From assembly GCA_003254925.1 (NCBI GenBank), contig QANZ01042385.1, forward strand, positions 28,974 to 92,973: 64,000 nucleotides of DNA, written 5' to 3'. Below the pieces are notes generated by a model. It ran no database searches. It worked only from the letters and a program-made list of their open reading frames with translations, and had not been told where the DNA came from. How positions within the stretch are numbered: the first letter of the stretch is position 1; each line of letters opens with the position of its first letter. This document shows, piece after piece, positions 47,510 through 59,596 of this stretch. The translations under genes and the position numbers were made by a program. The DNA is from Chamaecrista fasciculata. Its lineage: Eukaryota; Streptophyta; Magnoliopsida; Fabales; Fabaceae.

Positions 47510-48467
47510 GAAAAAAAAATGTAACAAGACCCATTAAAGTTTAGGTCATTTGAAAGTAGGCCCTTAAACTATCAATTTTGAAAATCAAATCCTTAAGCTT
47601 TGAAGGTTTAGGAATTAGATCCTTCTATCCATTTTTTCTAACAGTGTTAATTATTATTTGGATAAATTACACTTTGGTACCTTGTGATTTAGCCATATTC
47701 CAATTTGATATCCTGTGGTTTAAAAAGTGACATTCTGGTACTTTGTGGTATTCTTCGTTAATACTTTGGTACCCTAAGCTTTAATTCTGTTAGAAAGTTA
47801 GCAGAAATTGGAATTTTTGGAGCTATTTTGCAATTTTAACCATAACAAATTTTTCAAAAATTACATATTGACCCCCCAATATTTTCGAAAAATTACAAAA
47901 AGGTCCCTAGATACATATTATCTAGGGACTAAAATGAAAACTATAAAAACTTTTGGGGTCAAAACATAATATTTGAAAAATATAGGAAAAAAGATAGAAT
48001 TACAAAACAGTCCCAATTCTGAAAAAACTTTGTAATCTAGTCCTATTAAGATCTAAATTTTTGTGTTTTTAAGGACTATTTTGAAGATATTTAAATATTT
48101 ATGGATGTTTTAGTAATTTCAACCTCTTTTTCCTGCATTGGAATTGCCTTTTATCTCCCAAAGATGATTGAAATTACAAAATAACTCAAAAAAATGGCAA
48201 CTTCTGTTTATTTTCTAATGCAATTAAAGCTCAGGGTACCAAAGTGTTAATAGAGAATATCACAGGGTACCAGAATGTCACTTTTTAAACCACAAGGTAC
48301 CAAAGTGTAATTTATCCTAAGAATAATTAACACCGTTAGTGAAAAAATGGATGGAATGATCTAATTCCTAAACCTTCAAAGTTTAAGGATTTAATTTTCA
48401 AAATTAATAGTTTAAGGGTCTACTTCCAAATAACCCAAAGTTTAAGGGGTCTTGTTACATTTTTCCC
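47510..48467. mobile_element. Composite nested TIR element
   Basis: The outer arms are TGTAACAAGACCC...AAAGTTTAGG and the inverse CCCAAAGTTTAAGGGGTCTTG. They surround an inner GGTACC-family element at 47660-48317, with perfect ends GGATAAATTACACTTTGG. The outer family also occurs at about 31305-31775. The inner one sits at the centre of symmetry of the outer. Confidence 0.7.
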
Positions 48468-49120
48468 AATAATATAATATAAAATGGTGTTTCACTTTTT
48501 ATAGTAAAAAACAAAAACAAAAAAAAAAGAAAAGGACATATAGAGTAAATTATTGTTTAGTCCATGAAAAATTATAAATTTTCAATTCAGTCCCTAAAAT
48601 ATAAAATTACACGATTTAGTCTTAAGAGATGTAATTACAATTAATTTAACCTTTTTGTTAGAGATATTCACTAAAATTTAATGATAAATTTGATATCTTG
48701 TTAAATTTGAATTAATATTTTAAGTGCTATATATATGGTTATAATTTTCTTTTTCTATGGACTAGACTAGATTGAGAAAATTCTCATCCTTTGGGGCTAA
48801 ATTTTTAATTTACTATATATATATATGGAGTAAATTAAAAACTTCATTCTTTGAAGACTACCAATGTACGGTTTAGTCCCTTAAACAATACATTTATTAG
48901 TCTTTTTTATTGATTAAATAATGTAATATTTTAATCTTTTCAGTAACCGAATGTATATTTGGATCTTTTAGAAATGAAGTTTAGTAATCTTTCTCAAACA
49001 AATTGTTAGTTTATTATACATAATTACATGTGTTAATGATTATAAAAAAATCAAATATCATTCATGTATTTCTATTTTTCAGAGAATTGATAACTCAATA
49101 AAAATTTAAAAATTAAATAA
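48468..49120. other. Decayed inverted-repeat DNA
   Basis: 'TTTAGTCC' and 'GGACTAAAC' motifs in AT-rich DNA. No gene. Confidence 0.45.
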
Positions 49121-50050
49121 TAAGTTTCCTTTAAAATTAAATATGACACGTATTATACTATTATTTGTCACACTAAAAGTTTGATTTACATTTTTTTAAA
49201 AATCAGTCGGATAAAAAAAAATCATATCTTAAATTCTTAATTAATTACAAGACGAATATAAACTTCTAAATTGTAAGAAATTTTTCAAGAAATAACATTT
49301 TCCAGTAATCATGTTTTTTTTTTATTAAACGCGTTTCAGGCAAATTTATAACAGGCATTTATAACTAGTACGCAAATTTATAACAGGCACCTAATTCACG
49401 TTTTTTTTTTATTAAAAGCGTTTTACAGGCATTTATAACTAGTACGCAAATTTATAACAGGCACCTAATTCCCTGTTCTTTATAACAGGCACCAAATTTA
49501 TAACTAGTACGCAAATTTATCATAGTGCAAAAAATCGGACCGGTCATTGACCCGGTGAGAGGCTCGGGTCACTGGTTCACTGGTTCAACCGCTGGGTCAC
49601 TGGTTCAACCGGTTGAGCCGGTTTACTTAAAAAATACATTTTCAAATATACATATTCATCAAATACATATTGATATATTACAATAATTTAAATTTAAAGT
49701 AAAAATTAAACATAACCATATGTCCATCACATATAATAAGTGTCAAATATTTANTTTCCTTTAACATTAAATATGACACGTATTATTTGTCACACTAAAA
49801 GTTTGATTTACATTTTTTTAAAATCAATCGCATAAAAAAATCATACCTTAAATTTTTAATTCTTAATTAATTACAACACGAATATAAACTTCTAAATTGT
49901 AAGAAATTTTTCAAGAAATAACATTTTCCAGTAATCACGTGTTTTTTTTATTTTTTATTAAAAGTGTTTCAGGCAAATTTATAACAGGCATTTATAACTA
50001 GTACGAAAATTTATAACAGACAGTGAGGCACCTAATTCACTGTTCTAAAA
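49121..50050. repeat. Imperfect tandem duplication of about 630 bp
   Basis: TTTCCTTTAAAATTAAATATG onward (49124) recurs from 49756, with GACACGTATTAT, AAAAGTTTGATTTACATTTT and CAAGAAATAACATTTTCCAG in order. Each copy then carries 'TTATAACAGGCATTTATAAC' units. The first copy has several such units (49337-49510) and then a CCGG-rich hAT-like fragment at 49530-49625. The single N at 49754 sits on the junction. Confidence 0.8.
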
Positions 50051-50057
50051 TCTCACT

Positions 50058-52560
50058 ATTATAAATTTGCTCACCGGCACCACCAAAAGCTCATGGCATT
50101 AAGGTTACAATCAAAACTTATAGAGAAAACTTACTTTTTGGTCTTTGAATTGTTACCGCGTCAACGATTTAGTCTCTGAATTATAGAAAAATACAAATTA
50201 GTTCCTAAATTTTATACCATCATCAACCTTTTGGTCCTTGAATTGTACCAAAATACGAATCAGTCCCTAAATTTTACATTACCGTCAACTTTTTGATCCT
50301 AGAATTGTAAGAAAATACGAATCAGTCACTGAATTTTACATCATCAATCTTTTGGTCCCTGAAGGTGATGTGGAATTTAAGGACTGATTCGTATTTTTCT
50401 AAAATTTAAAGACCAAAAGGTTGACGGTGGTGTAAAATTCAAGGACTGATTCATATTTTCTCACCATTTAAGGACCAAAAGGTTGACGGCATTATAAAAT
50501 TCAAGGACTAATTCATATTTTCTTACAATTCAGAGACTAAGGGCCTGTTTGGGAGCCCTATAATCCCAATCACATCTCATTCAAACATCATCTCATCTTA
50601 GAGTTGGATGAACAGTAATGGTTAGGTGTTTTTTGGAACCTCCATCTCATCTCATCTCATCCACATCATTATCTCATTCACAACATCATCTCATTTTCTC
50701 TTACAATTACTAATCTATCCCTACTTATACACCTATAATTACCTATACTTTAATACAAATATAAAAAAAAGAACTAGACAAAATAGTAATTTTACATACC
50801 CTCATTTATTACACTTATAATTTTCTCTCTCTATCTATCATTTCTCATCATTTTTTTATCTTTTCCACTCACACACTTTTTCTCTTTCTCTCTCTCTCAC
50901 ACACACATACACCTCTCTCTCTCTTTCACACACCCCACACACACTCTTATATATATATATAGAATTTATATTAATTTAATTAAACAAAAAATTTACAATA
51001 TTATTATTTTTTTAGTTGCAATATTCCTCATTCTTCAATCATACTTGTCTCTTATATTATTATAGAAAGAGTAATGCTATAAAAAGATCCATTGCTTAAG
51101 CAATGGACTTTTTATATTCTATCTCTCTCTTTATCAAATCAAAAATTGAATATAAAACTTTGATGTGAGAGTGATTGATGGAGAGAGAGAGATAAACTGT
51201 AAAACTCTATTGCTTGAGCAATACAGTTTTTTATTGAGGAATGATAGAAAATTACTGAAATGGGCATAAAATAAGACAATCTCAGATATTGTATTTTCTT
51301 CAGTTTTCGGTTATTCTGAGTTTGGATATGTTCTATATATGTGGACAGTGGTTCTATCCATATTTTTTTGTCAAATTAAAGGACTCCTAAATCTAATAAC
51401 GGTAATGTATTGAATGGAGAAAATACAAAATGGTCCACATGTATGTACAGGATGGAAAAATATAGGGTTAAAGAGTCAATTTAGTCCTAAATGTATGCCT
51501 TAATATTCATTTTGGTCCATTATATTTCAAAATATTCAAATTGCTCCTAAATATTTGCAAAATGTTTCATTTTGGTCCCAACTATTGAATATGGCTTGTT
51601 TAGAGCTACGTATTATTCCCAAAGAATACTTTCTCTATCAGGTTGGGACCAAAACGAAACATTTTACCAGTATTTAGGACCAAAATGAATCATTTTGCCA
51701 ACATTTAGGACCAATATGAACATTTTGAAACATAATGGACCAAATGAATATTAGGGCATACATTTTGGATCAAAATGAACCATTGACCAAACATTTTTGT
51801 GTTGTTTTATTATTTGCATTATGGTTCTCAAACTATTCTTTGTTATTTTTTTTCGTTGGATTTCACAAATAGATCCGATTATTGATGACTGGGATTTCGT
51901 GTATGCCCCAAGTTATCATTTACACATGTTAGGGATTGAATAATAGGACCGGTACAAATTTATGGACCAAATTGTATTCTTAAAAATAATTCCAATATTA
52001 TTTTCATTTTGGCCCATCATCTCATCCACTTGGATTGATCTCTAAAACCCTTCATCCAAAATTTTCTCATCATCACGCTTTCCGATAGCATATCACACTT
52101 TCCAATATCATCTCATCTCAATATTATTCCAATCAAAACACAACCAAACACTTATCATCTCATCTTATTATCTCCATCTCATTTCACTATTTCTTACCAT
52201 TTATACCCCTATACAAATTAAAAAAATCCATAAACCTATTTCAACCAACCACAATCATTACATACCCTTTTATATAATTTCACACTCTATTTCACATCAT
52301 TTTCTCTAAAATCACCCAAACACCAATACATCATTTCATCTCATCCCATTACAACATAATCTCATCTCATTCAATAAAATTGACTTGGATTGAAATGCTC
52401 AGGCTGCCAAACAGGCCCTAAATCGTTGACTTAGTATCAATTCAGGGAAGAAAAAGTAAGTTTTCTCAAACTTATTAATTAACTAACAAAATTCATTCAT
52501 TATGAGTGAGAAAGATGTGCTGAGGATAAATAGAGACCGCAAACTCTTTGGTTCCTCTCT
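50058..52560. repeat. Duplicated segment, copy 1 (interrupted)
   Basis: 50058-50540 and 52419-52560 together match 54897-55510: CTCATGGCATTAAGGTTACA, ACTTACTTTTTGGTC, GTTGACTTAGTATCAATTC, CATTCATTATGAGTGAGAAAG. The segment includes a foldback element with 'AATACGAATCAGTCC' arms. It is split by the element at 50541-52418. Confidence 0.85.
50541..52418. mobile_element. PIF/Harbinger-like element with TAA TSD
   Basis: 1878 bp. The ends GGGCCTGTTTGGGAGCC and the inverse GGCTGCCAAACAGGCCC are typical of PIF/Harbinger. They are flanked by TAA at 50538-50540 and 52419-52421. The subterminal regions are 'ATCTCATCTCATC' repeats. No transposase is evident. Inside lie a foldback at about 51075-51235 (CCATTGCTTAAGCAATGG) and a Mutator-like foldback at about 51475-51790. 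Confidence 0.85.
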
Positions 52561-52739
52561 TTACAGCTTGCCACAGTCTCTCTTCATCCTTTGGTTCCTA
52601 TATGTCATTTACATGTCCAGAAACAGAAACATAAATTGAAAAATAGTAATTCAATTTGCAAATGAAAAGTTAGAATGTTAAGAAACCTGAATAAACTTAG
52701 TGAATGTGCTCACCTGAAATAAACTATTCACTGGCATGA

Positions 52740-53885
52740 TAGTGAATGTGCTCACCTGAAGAAGGCCCATAGAGATGTTTCTTGTTCTTCTAGATTTGTC
52801 TGGTGATATTGTCGAAAGAATTTGAACAACTTCACTCATGGTTGGTAAGATTCCACGGCGAGTAACTAATTTTGAATAGTTTGTTAGAATATCGTTTTGT
52901 TAGTTTTGACTTTTTGAGTGTTCTTAGGGAATTTTAAATAGCCAAATGTTCAGCTCTTAAGTTTTTAGCCATGCTAAAATCAGTTATCTGCAATATAAAT
53001 ATTTTAAAAGATTATTAAATTTTTCCTTATGATTTAAATTGAAAAAAAATTAACACCAATTATGCTATATTGCTATATACTTCCGCGGATTCCTGAAAGC
53101 ATAGTTATTAAAACCGGACCGGTCCGACCGGTTGAACCGGTCATTAGGCCGGTCCGAGTCGGTTTAATAACCGGCCAAGTAGAGAACCGCCCTAAACCGG
53201 ATCGAACCGGCAAAAAAGGGCGAACCGGCCTGAACCGGAGGCAAACCGGTTGAACCGGTCCTGGTTTATTTTTTTTTATTTTTTTTTTTTGTTGATTTTT
53301 TTTGTTTTTTTTTTTTTGTTTCATAATTATGGGTCAAATATTAGAGAATGTTGATTATGAACCAAAATTTGATAGAGAAAGTGATCATAAAATGTCACTT
53401 GATGATATTATATTGTTGAACATTATAAAAATTGATTATCTCTATATTAATTCATGTTAATTTATGAAAATTGTATTAATATATTAATGTTATAATTGTA
53501 TTTTGTAACCTAATTATGAATATTTCAATTAAAATTTTATTATATATAGGTTTTTTTTATTATTTTTAATTTATTTATTTATCAACGGTCCGACCCCGGT
53601 TGAACCATTGAACCTTGAACCCCTCCTTCGGCCGGTTCAATGACCGGTCCAATTTTAATAACCTTGCCTGAAAGTGCTTAACAATGAAAAAAGTAGTAGA
53701 GAATTTAGATTAAAAACCACAATAAGCTACCAGCTGTAGAACTCAAGGCTCATACTTTTGCTTGATAATTTTCATCCAAAAGAATGTTTGTCGATTTAAC
53801 ATTTCTATGCAAAATTCTTGGAGCAGCTGCTTTGTGGAGATATTCCAAGCCCCTTGCAGCTCCTATTGCAATTGTAACTCAAGTA
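52740..53885 (-). pseudogene. Receptor-like kinase pseudogene fragment
   Basis: Minus-strand 53756-53880 encodes [16 protein letters not shown] then a degenerate catalytic loop, [17 protein letters not shown], where kinases have HRDVKS. 52750-52860 encodes RRGILPTMSEVVQILS, which matches the C-terminal end of plant receptor-kinase domains (RPTMSEVVQ-L). The two exons keep family order, but the sequence between holds no activation loop or subdomain IX-X, and a hAT-like element sits there. The Asp-to-Asn change in HRD, a stop after YQAKV and the missing parts show it is dead. The subfamily is not assigned. Confidence 0.75.
53100..53666. mobile_element. hAT-like element with 8-bp TSD
   Basis: 567 bp. 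The ends CATAGTTATTAAAACCGGACC and the inverse GGTCCAATTTTAATAACCTTG are flanked by CCTGAAAG at 53092-53099 and 53667-53674. The ends are rich in GGTTGAACCGG motifs; the core is AT-rich. The two antisense open frames at its left end (53062-53253 and 53073-53324) are shadows of those motifs. It lies inside the kinase pseudogene. Confidence 0.85.
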
Positions 53886-53984
53886 ACCCAATCCATATAT
53901 ATAATTTTAAATTTTAAATAATTTCTGTACCCAAAAAAAAATAATAAAAAAAATAAATTTTGAATAATTTTGATTCGTGCATTC

Positions 53985-54135
53985 GAATATGAAGTTGTGA
54001 GAAAAGAAATATTACCTCATCAATCTTAGAAATATTTTGTACAACAAATACAAGGAAAATTGTCAAATAATATTAAGTTGTGAGAGAAGAAATAGTACCT
54101 CATCAATCTTAAAAATATTTTCTTGCGTGTTGAAT
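53985..54135. repeat. Short direct repeat with splice-like end
   Basis: TTACCTCATCAATCTTAGAAATATTTT at 54013 recurs with changes near 54095. Read on the minus strand each gives AAGATTGATGAG followed by GTA, like an exon end and donor. They may be duplicated remains of another kinase exon. Confidence 0.35.
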
Positions 54136-54896
54136 CAGAGTTATCAGCTTTCCTTGGTATATGCAAACAAAATAGAAACAGAGAAATATTCACACATTAG
54201 AATGAAAGAAAAAGTTGAGATAAAACGTAATTGCAAATGTAAATGAGGGTGATAATTAATGAATAACAATTCTCTGCCACTATTTATAAAGTTTTTTGAA
54301 ATGTCAATCATCATTGATTTGCCATAATAGCAAATGTAATTTAGGGCATGAACTACTTAATCTGTTTTTAGAAATGTAAGTATTTCTGAAACAAACATAT
54401 AAATTTTGTTAATGACAATACCAATCATGATCGTGATTATAGCAATCTGTCTATAGAGAATATACTTTTTGTGTAATTTGTTGCTCACAACTATGAATAA
54501 TATACTATATATAAATTGAATCCACATATGTGACATTGATCATCGGTCCCTAATTAATCCATTGTAATAAATGTGATTATTCAAAGTTGATATGACCCGT
54601 GGGAAGTTGATGTGTGATCAATTAATGCTTACATGGAAATTATAAACCTGACATTTGGCTACTTACAGTCCAACTCATCATTTTCGGTTCCCACCTAAGC
54701 TTCCACGTTTCCAATATTAATTAGCAGTATTTATTGACACTGGAAATTTATTGCAAAATGCAGACGTGTCTAGCTCTCATTGGCCAATTAGTCATTAAGA
54801 CAATAAATGCTACAGGCCACGTGACAGTCATAGACAGTCAATCTAATAGACCTCTGCTATTAGTCCTATATATTAGATTAGATTAGATATATATTA
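54136..54896. other. Intergenic, no gene seen
   Basis: More mixed composition than its surroundings (for example 54590-54850) but no open frame with recognisable content. Confidence 0.5.
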
Positions 54897-55510
54897 GATT
54901 TTCTCACCCGCACCGCCAAAACCTCATGGCAATAAGGTTACAATCAAAACTTATAGAAAAAACTTACTTTTTGGTCCTTGAATTGTTACCGAGTCATCGA
55001 TTTAGTTTCTAAATTGTAAGAAAATATGAATTAGTCCTTAAATTTTACACCATCGTCAACCTTTTGATCCCTGAATTGTACAAAAATACGAATCAATCCC
55101 TAAATTTTTCATTACCGCCAACTTTTTGGTCCTTGAGTTATATGAAAATACGAATCATTCACTGAATTTTACACCACCATCAATCTTTTGGTCCCTAAAG
55201 GTGGTGCAAAATTCAAGGACTGATTCATATTTTTCTAAAATTCAAAAACCAAAAGATTGACAGTGGTGTAAAATTCAAGGGCCGATTCATATTTTCCTAC
55301 CATTGAAGGAACAAAAGGTTGACGGTGTTATAAAATTCAGGGATTGATTCATATTTTCTTACAAATTCAGGGACTAAATTGTTGACTTAATATCAATTCA
55401 AGGACCAAAAAGTAATTTTTCTCAAACTTATTAATTAACAAACAAAATTCATTCATTATGAGTGAGAAAGATGTACTAAGGATAAATAGAGATCACAAAC
55501 TCATTCTTGG
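54897..55510. repeat. Duplicated segment, copy 2 (uninterrupted)
   Basis: Paralogue of 50058-52560 without the Harbinger-like element. Here TTCAGGGACTAAATTGTTGAC (about 55366-55386) is the empty site with a single TAA. It contains a foldback element with 'GGTTGACGGTG' motifs. Confidence 0.85.
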
Positions 55511-55539
55511 GGATGCTAAACTAAGCTAAAGAAATGAAG

Positions 55540-55690
55540 AGGAGCAGCGGAGATCACCTGTGCAAGAGAGGGTCGTCGGAGAAGTTGCCGACAAGGGAGG
55601 TCTCAGAAGTCGCCGAACTGGAACTACTCTCTACGCCTATATTATGCTTGAGAGTTGAGACGACATAACTGGGACCTAGATCCTCTATAA
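55540..55690 (-). other. GC-richer exon-like fragment
   Basis: The minus strand encodes SSSATSETSLVGNFSDDPLL and ends CACAG followed by GTGATC, a plausible donor. Upstream in another frame is an ATG (MSSQLSSII) that soon stops. I do not recognise it. It may be the 5' exon of a decayed or captured gene. Confidence 0.3.
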
Positions 55691-56074
55691 TTGACTGGCC
55701 ATGCAGTTGTCTGCATTTGATTTTCCTTCACAAACCATTACAAAAACGCAACGTTTCATTTAAGCCGCCTGCCATGTGTCAAAATCCTATCAAAAGTTAT
55801 AAATTGGGCGGCCAGGATTTTTTCAAATTCAGAGAAATCTAGAGGATCCCAATTCAGAGGATCCAATTTCGCATAAGTGGAGTTTATTTGGGGATTTTGA
55901 ATGTTCTGATCATTTTAAATTTAATTCTTTTATTTTTTTAATATATATATTTTTAAGAATAAACGAACAATTCGGTCTTCGAAATATCACAGAATTGATA
56001 TCTTGAAATATACCATTTAATTCTTAAAAGATTAAAATAGTATATTATTTACAACAACCAAAGTCACAATCATC

Positions 56075-56325
56075 ATATCACACGATACGAGACATAACAC
56101 TGATACAGACACACCAAATTTTTAAAATTATATGACACGACATGTCATATATTTATATATAAGAAATAATTTTAAAAAAGCTATTCATGACATTTGTTAT
56201 ATGTGTTGTTATATTTTATTGTTTGTTACTTCAAAGTAAAGAAAAATCATCTTATATTCGGAAACTTTATGTGTCATATGGATGTCATATATGGACACGC
56301 ACGTATCTGACACTCTCAAAATGAA
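56075..56325. mobile_element. Decayed copy of the GGACACGACACG family
   Basis: GACACACCAAATTTTTAAAA, ATGACACGACATGTCATAT and GGACACGCACGTATCTGACAC match, in inverted order, the element at 59597-59942. Confidence 0.55.
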
Positions 56326-56339
56326 ATGTTAGTGCTTCA

Positions 56340-57500
56340 TAGCTAATAAATATATTATGAGTAAACTACTAAATTGGTCCCTAGATTATTGGTTCGCTAA
56401 CAAATAGGTCCCCAGATTAAGGAAATAGGGAACTAAGTCCCCGAATTTTACAAATGTTACTCAAATCAGTCCTTCTGTGAAATCGCCGTCGGGATACCTG
56501 ATGACATGGCCGTTAACTGCTGACGTGGCACGTTAAGTGCCACGTCAGTAGTTGGAAAACTGAAAAAAAAAAAAAAACCAATTGTGCAGGTAGTGCCAAA
56601 TAAGCATTAATACTTAAAAACAAAATATTTCTTTCAAAATTCAAATAGGTCCCTGAGTTATATTTTTATCTCATTATTTTCAATTTCCCCTCTTTTTCAT
56701 CATCTTCATTGTAGTCTCAAATCCTCAAAATAAAATTGTAAAGAGTCCCAAAACTCTTCCAAACATTGTAGTTTAGTCCTTATAAGTATTAAAAACCATA
56801 AAACCTAAACCATAAACCCCAAACCTTAAACCCTAAACCCTAAAATCCTAAACCCCAAACCCTAAAATCCCAAACCCCAAACCCTAAAATCCTATACCCC
56901 AAACTCTAAACTCTAAAACCCCAAACCCCAAACTCTAAACTCTAAAACCCCAAATCCCAAACCCTAAAACCCCAAACTGTAAACTCTAAAACCCCAAACC
57001 CCAAACCCTAAAATCCCATACCCCAAACCCCAAACTCTAAAACCCCAAACCCTAAACCCCAAACCCCAAACCTCAAACCCCAAATCCTAAAACCTTAAAC
57101 CCTAAACTCTAAAACCCCAAACCCTAAAACCTAAAAATCCCATACCCTAAACTCTAAAACCCTAAAATTCAAACCCCAAATCCCAAACCCTAAAATCCCA
57201 AACCTCAAACCCTGAACCCTAAATCCTAAAACCTAAAACCCCAAACCCTAAACTCTAAAAGCCCAAACCCCAAACCCTAAAATCCCATACCCTAAACTCT
57301 TTGGTTTATTATCTATTCATTTAATTAGAGGACCAATTTGTCTAATATATTGAACTATTTTGATAAATTCGACGACTAATTTGTATAATATTGTTGCACA
57401 TCACAATTGTTGAACTTTAATGTACAGTCACAATTCTGATTATGGTTTGGGGATTTAGAGTTTAGAGTTTGGGTTTGGGGTCTGAGGTTTTACAAGTTTC
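56340..57500. repeat. Degenerate telomere-like array
   Basis: 56805-57302 is about 500 bp of variants of AAACCCTAAA: AAACCCCAAACCCTAAAATCC, AAACTCTAAAACCCC and similar. After a 140-bp gap, the opposite strand form appears at 57443-57488 (GGGGATTTAGAGTTTAGAGTTTGGG). The left flank (56355-56560) has GGTCCCTAGATTATTGG and the ACGTGGCACGTTAAGTGCCACGT palindrome. It is either an interstitial telomeric repeat or telomere-like satellite carried in a TIR element. Confidence 0.8.
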
Positions 57501-57559
57501 ACAGCAAATTTAACATTTTGTCTCTATCAATGTTAAATTTGAGGGTGGGTATAAGGACA

Positions 57560-57850
57560 TAATACAATTAGTCTGGTATTATAGTTAGAATTCAGTTAAG
57601 TTTGTTAGGCTCTATTGCTTGTATCTTTTGCTGCTCATTCTCTATTATAAATAGAGAACTTTTTACTCTTTTTGTAATAAGAAAAGTTTTGTTTTCATTC
57701 ATTTTTGTCCTATTCCTTTTTTGCTTATACCATTGTCGTGCATTTACCGACCAGGGGAGAAAACCGTCATCATCGCGTCCTTTTCTGATAGCGTCAACGT
57801 CCGTTCGTCCAAAGATAGAGATATCTTCATCTATATAAACACTTGAAACA
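57560..57850 (+). mobile_element. Possible LTR fragment
   Basis: TATAAATAGAGAAC followed by GTAATAAG about 30 bp on has the look of an LTR promoter and poly(A) region. No partner LTR or internal region is visible. It is a broken fragment of an unplaced family, and boundaries are guesses. Confidence 0.35.
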
Positions 57851-58730
57851 ACATAAGGAATTGATCATAAATGATTATGTGTATATATATTCTATTGAAT
57901 TTAATTAATTTATTGTATGTGTTTAATGTTTGGTTGATTTGCTCGTTATTAACCTCATTTGCTTACTTCCCCACTCATTGCCTCATTGAATTCATCAAAA
58001 TCAAAGTGCTAACTCATTTTCACACTTCACTTTTGTACATGGATACTAGTGATCTATGACCGCTATGCACTTCTGCCATTTATATTATGTGTCTCCTTCA
58101 TTAGTCCCCTAATAAGCAAGAAACGGACACTTCTGTATGAAAGTTTATGAATAATATGGTGATACTGAAACATCCTTCTATCCTACTTCTTAGAGATGTA
58201 TGGCATATTGGCATAATTCTGCTTCGTTTTAGACTTTAAAAGACCTTTTATCCTCCCCTTTTGAGTGTTATAATTTTAGCTGTCCTAGTTAGAAATAACG
58301 ACAAAAAAAAAATGAAATAATATTTTGAAGTAATGGTGAAACAAATAGAAAAGTTTCAGGACTAAAACAGAAAAAAAAATTTAGGACCAAAATGAAACTA
58401 ACTCCATAATTTAAGTACCCAAAATGAGATTTTGACCTTAAATTTAAGTTTTCTTGAAATAGCAACAACTGGAATAAGATGGATACTGATAGGGATGCCA
58501 TTTTAACGTACTGTAATAAGAATTCAACCAAATTAAAGACAATGTGAGTGTGAGTATGTGTTTCATGCATATATATGTATATATATATAGCTGGATGCAT
58601 ATATGATGGTTTCTGTTAATTTGGGTTTGGAGTATTTGTCGGGAGTAGATGGTGACCGGGAGGACTGCTTCTTGGCTACTCTTCAATATTATATTAGTGA
58701 ATCACTTTGTACATAGAATAATATTTAGGG
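57851..58730. other. Intergenic, no gene seen
   Basis: 58305-58440 is a single arm of a long-TIR element (GGACCAAAATGAAACTAAC, GAGATTTTGACC). The rest is AT-rich, with a TATA microsatellite at 58570-58590. Confidence 0.5.
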
Positions 58731-59580
58731 TAAATTATAGAAAAGGTACTTGTGGTTTGGTTTGTTTGCACTTAAGTATTGTGTAGTTCACAAAGTTGTA
58801 TTCTAGTATCATGTGGTTTGCACCGTTACCTATAGTTTTCTTCCATCAAATTTAACAACAAATGTCACATGTAGCTCACGTGACATTGACGTGGCTCAAT
58901 CTGAGCCATTAGTTTCTATTGCATTTTATTCGTCGATTTCTATTACATTTTAGTCATTTTGTTCTCTCACATCTAAGCTATTGGTTTCTATTTCAAGGTT
59001 AAATATTCATTTTAGTCCTCAAACTATGAGATGAGTCATGAGTTTCATTTTGGTCATAAAACTAGTTTTGGTTCCATTTTTGTCTTCAAACTTTCACATT
59101 TGTTCCGTTTGATGTAATTTTATCGAGTTTTCACCGTTATTATTAGTCATAAATTAGAGATAAAAATCAATTACAAGTTTATCTTTAATTTGTGACTAAA
59201 AGAATGAAAAAGCTTCTTCCTCTCTTTGCCAACTCACTTATTATTACATATATGTGAGGTAAATGATTTGTCTCAACTGTTCATGTTAGAAATAACAAAA
59301 TAAACTATATGAAATCAAATTTTTGGGACTAAAACGAAATAAAAAATAATTTTAAGGCCAAAATAAAACTTTCCCCATAGTTTGAGGACCAAAATTTATT
59401 TATTTTTATTGAGCCACGTGAGCGGCACGAGACATGTAACATTAAAAATTGACGGAACAAAATCACAAGTACCCTAATCGCTAACATATTAAACTACATG
59501 ACATTAGCTAGAATGCAACTTTTTGAACCGGAGCACTTGAGTGCAAAGAGGCTAAACCACATGTATTCTTAATCTAATTT
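58731..59580. mobile_element. Nested long-TIR elements
   Basis: The outer arms are 'GGTACTTGTGGTTTGG ... TTGCACTTAAGTA' and the inverse 'CACTTGAGTGCAAAGAGGCTAAACCACATG'-like, with mirrored GCCACGTGAGC. Inside, 58995-59400 is a second element with 'TTAAATATTCATTTTAG' and 'GTTTGAGGACCAAAA' arms, related to 42005-42640. Confidence 0.55.
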
Positions 59581-59596
59581 GCATAACACTTTTGGA

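Noticed and set aside
49337-49510. Regular repeats as a CRISPR array
   Set aside because: Units are contiguous minisatellite-like copies without spacers, and the genome is a plant's.
53062-53324. Two open frames rich in RPVxPV / GPVQPV
   Set aside because: Both strands of the CCGG-rich end of the hAT-like element; the Pro/Arg richness follows from GGTCCGACC repeats.
57602-57838. 78-codon frame as a gene
   Set aside because: It overlaps an LTR-like TATA and poly(A) region and has no recognisable domain.
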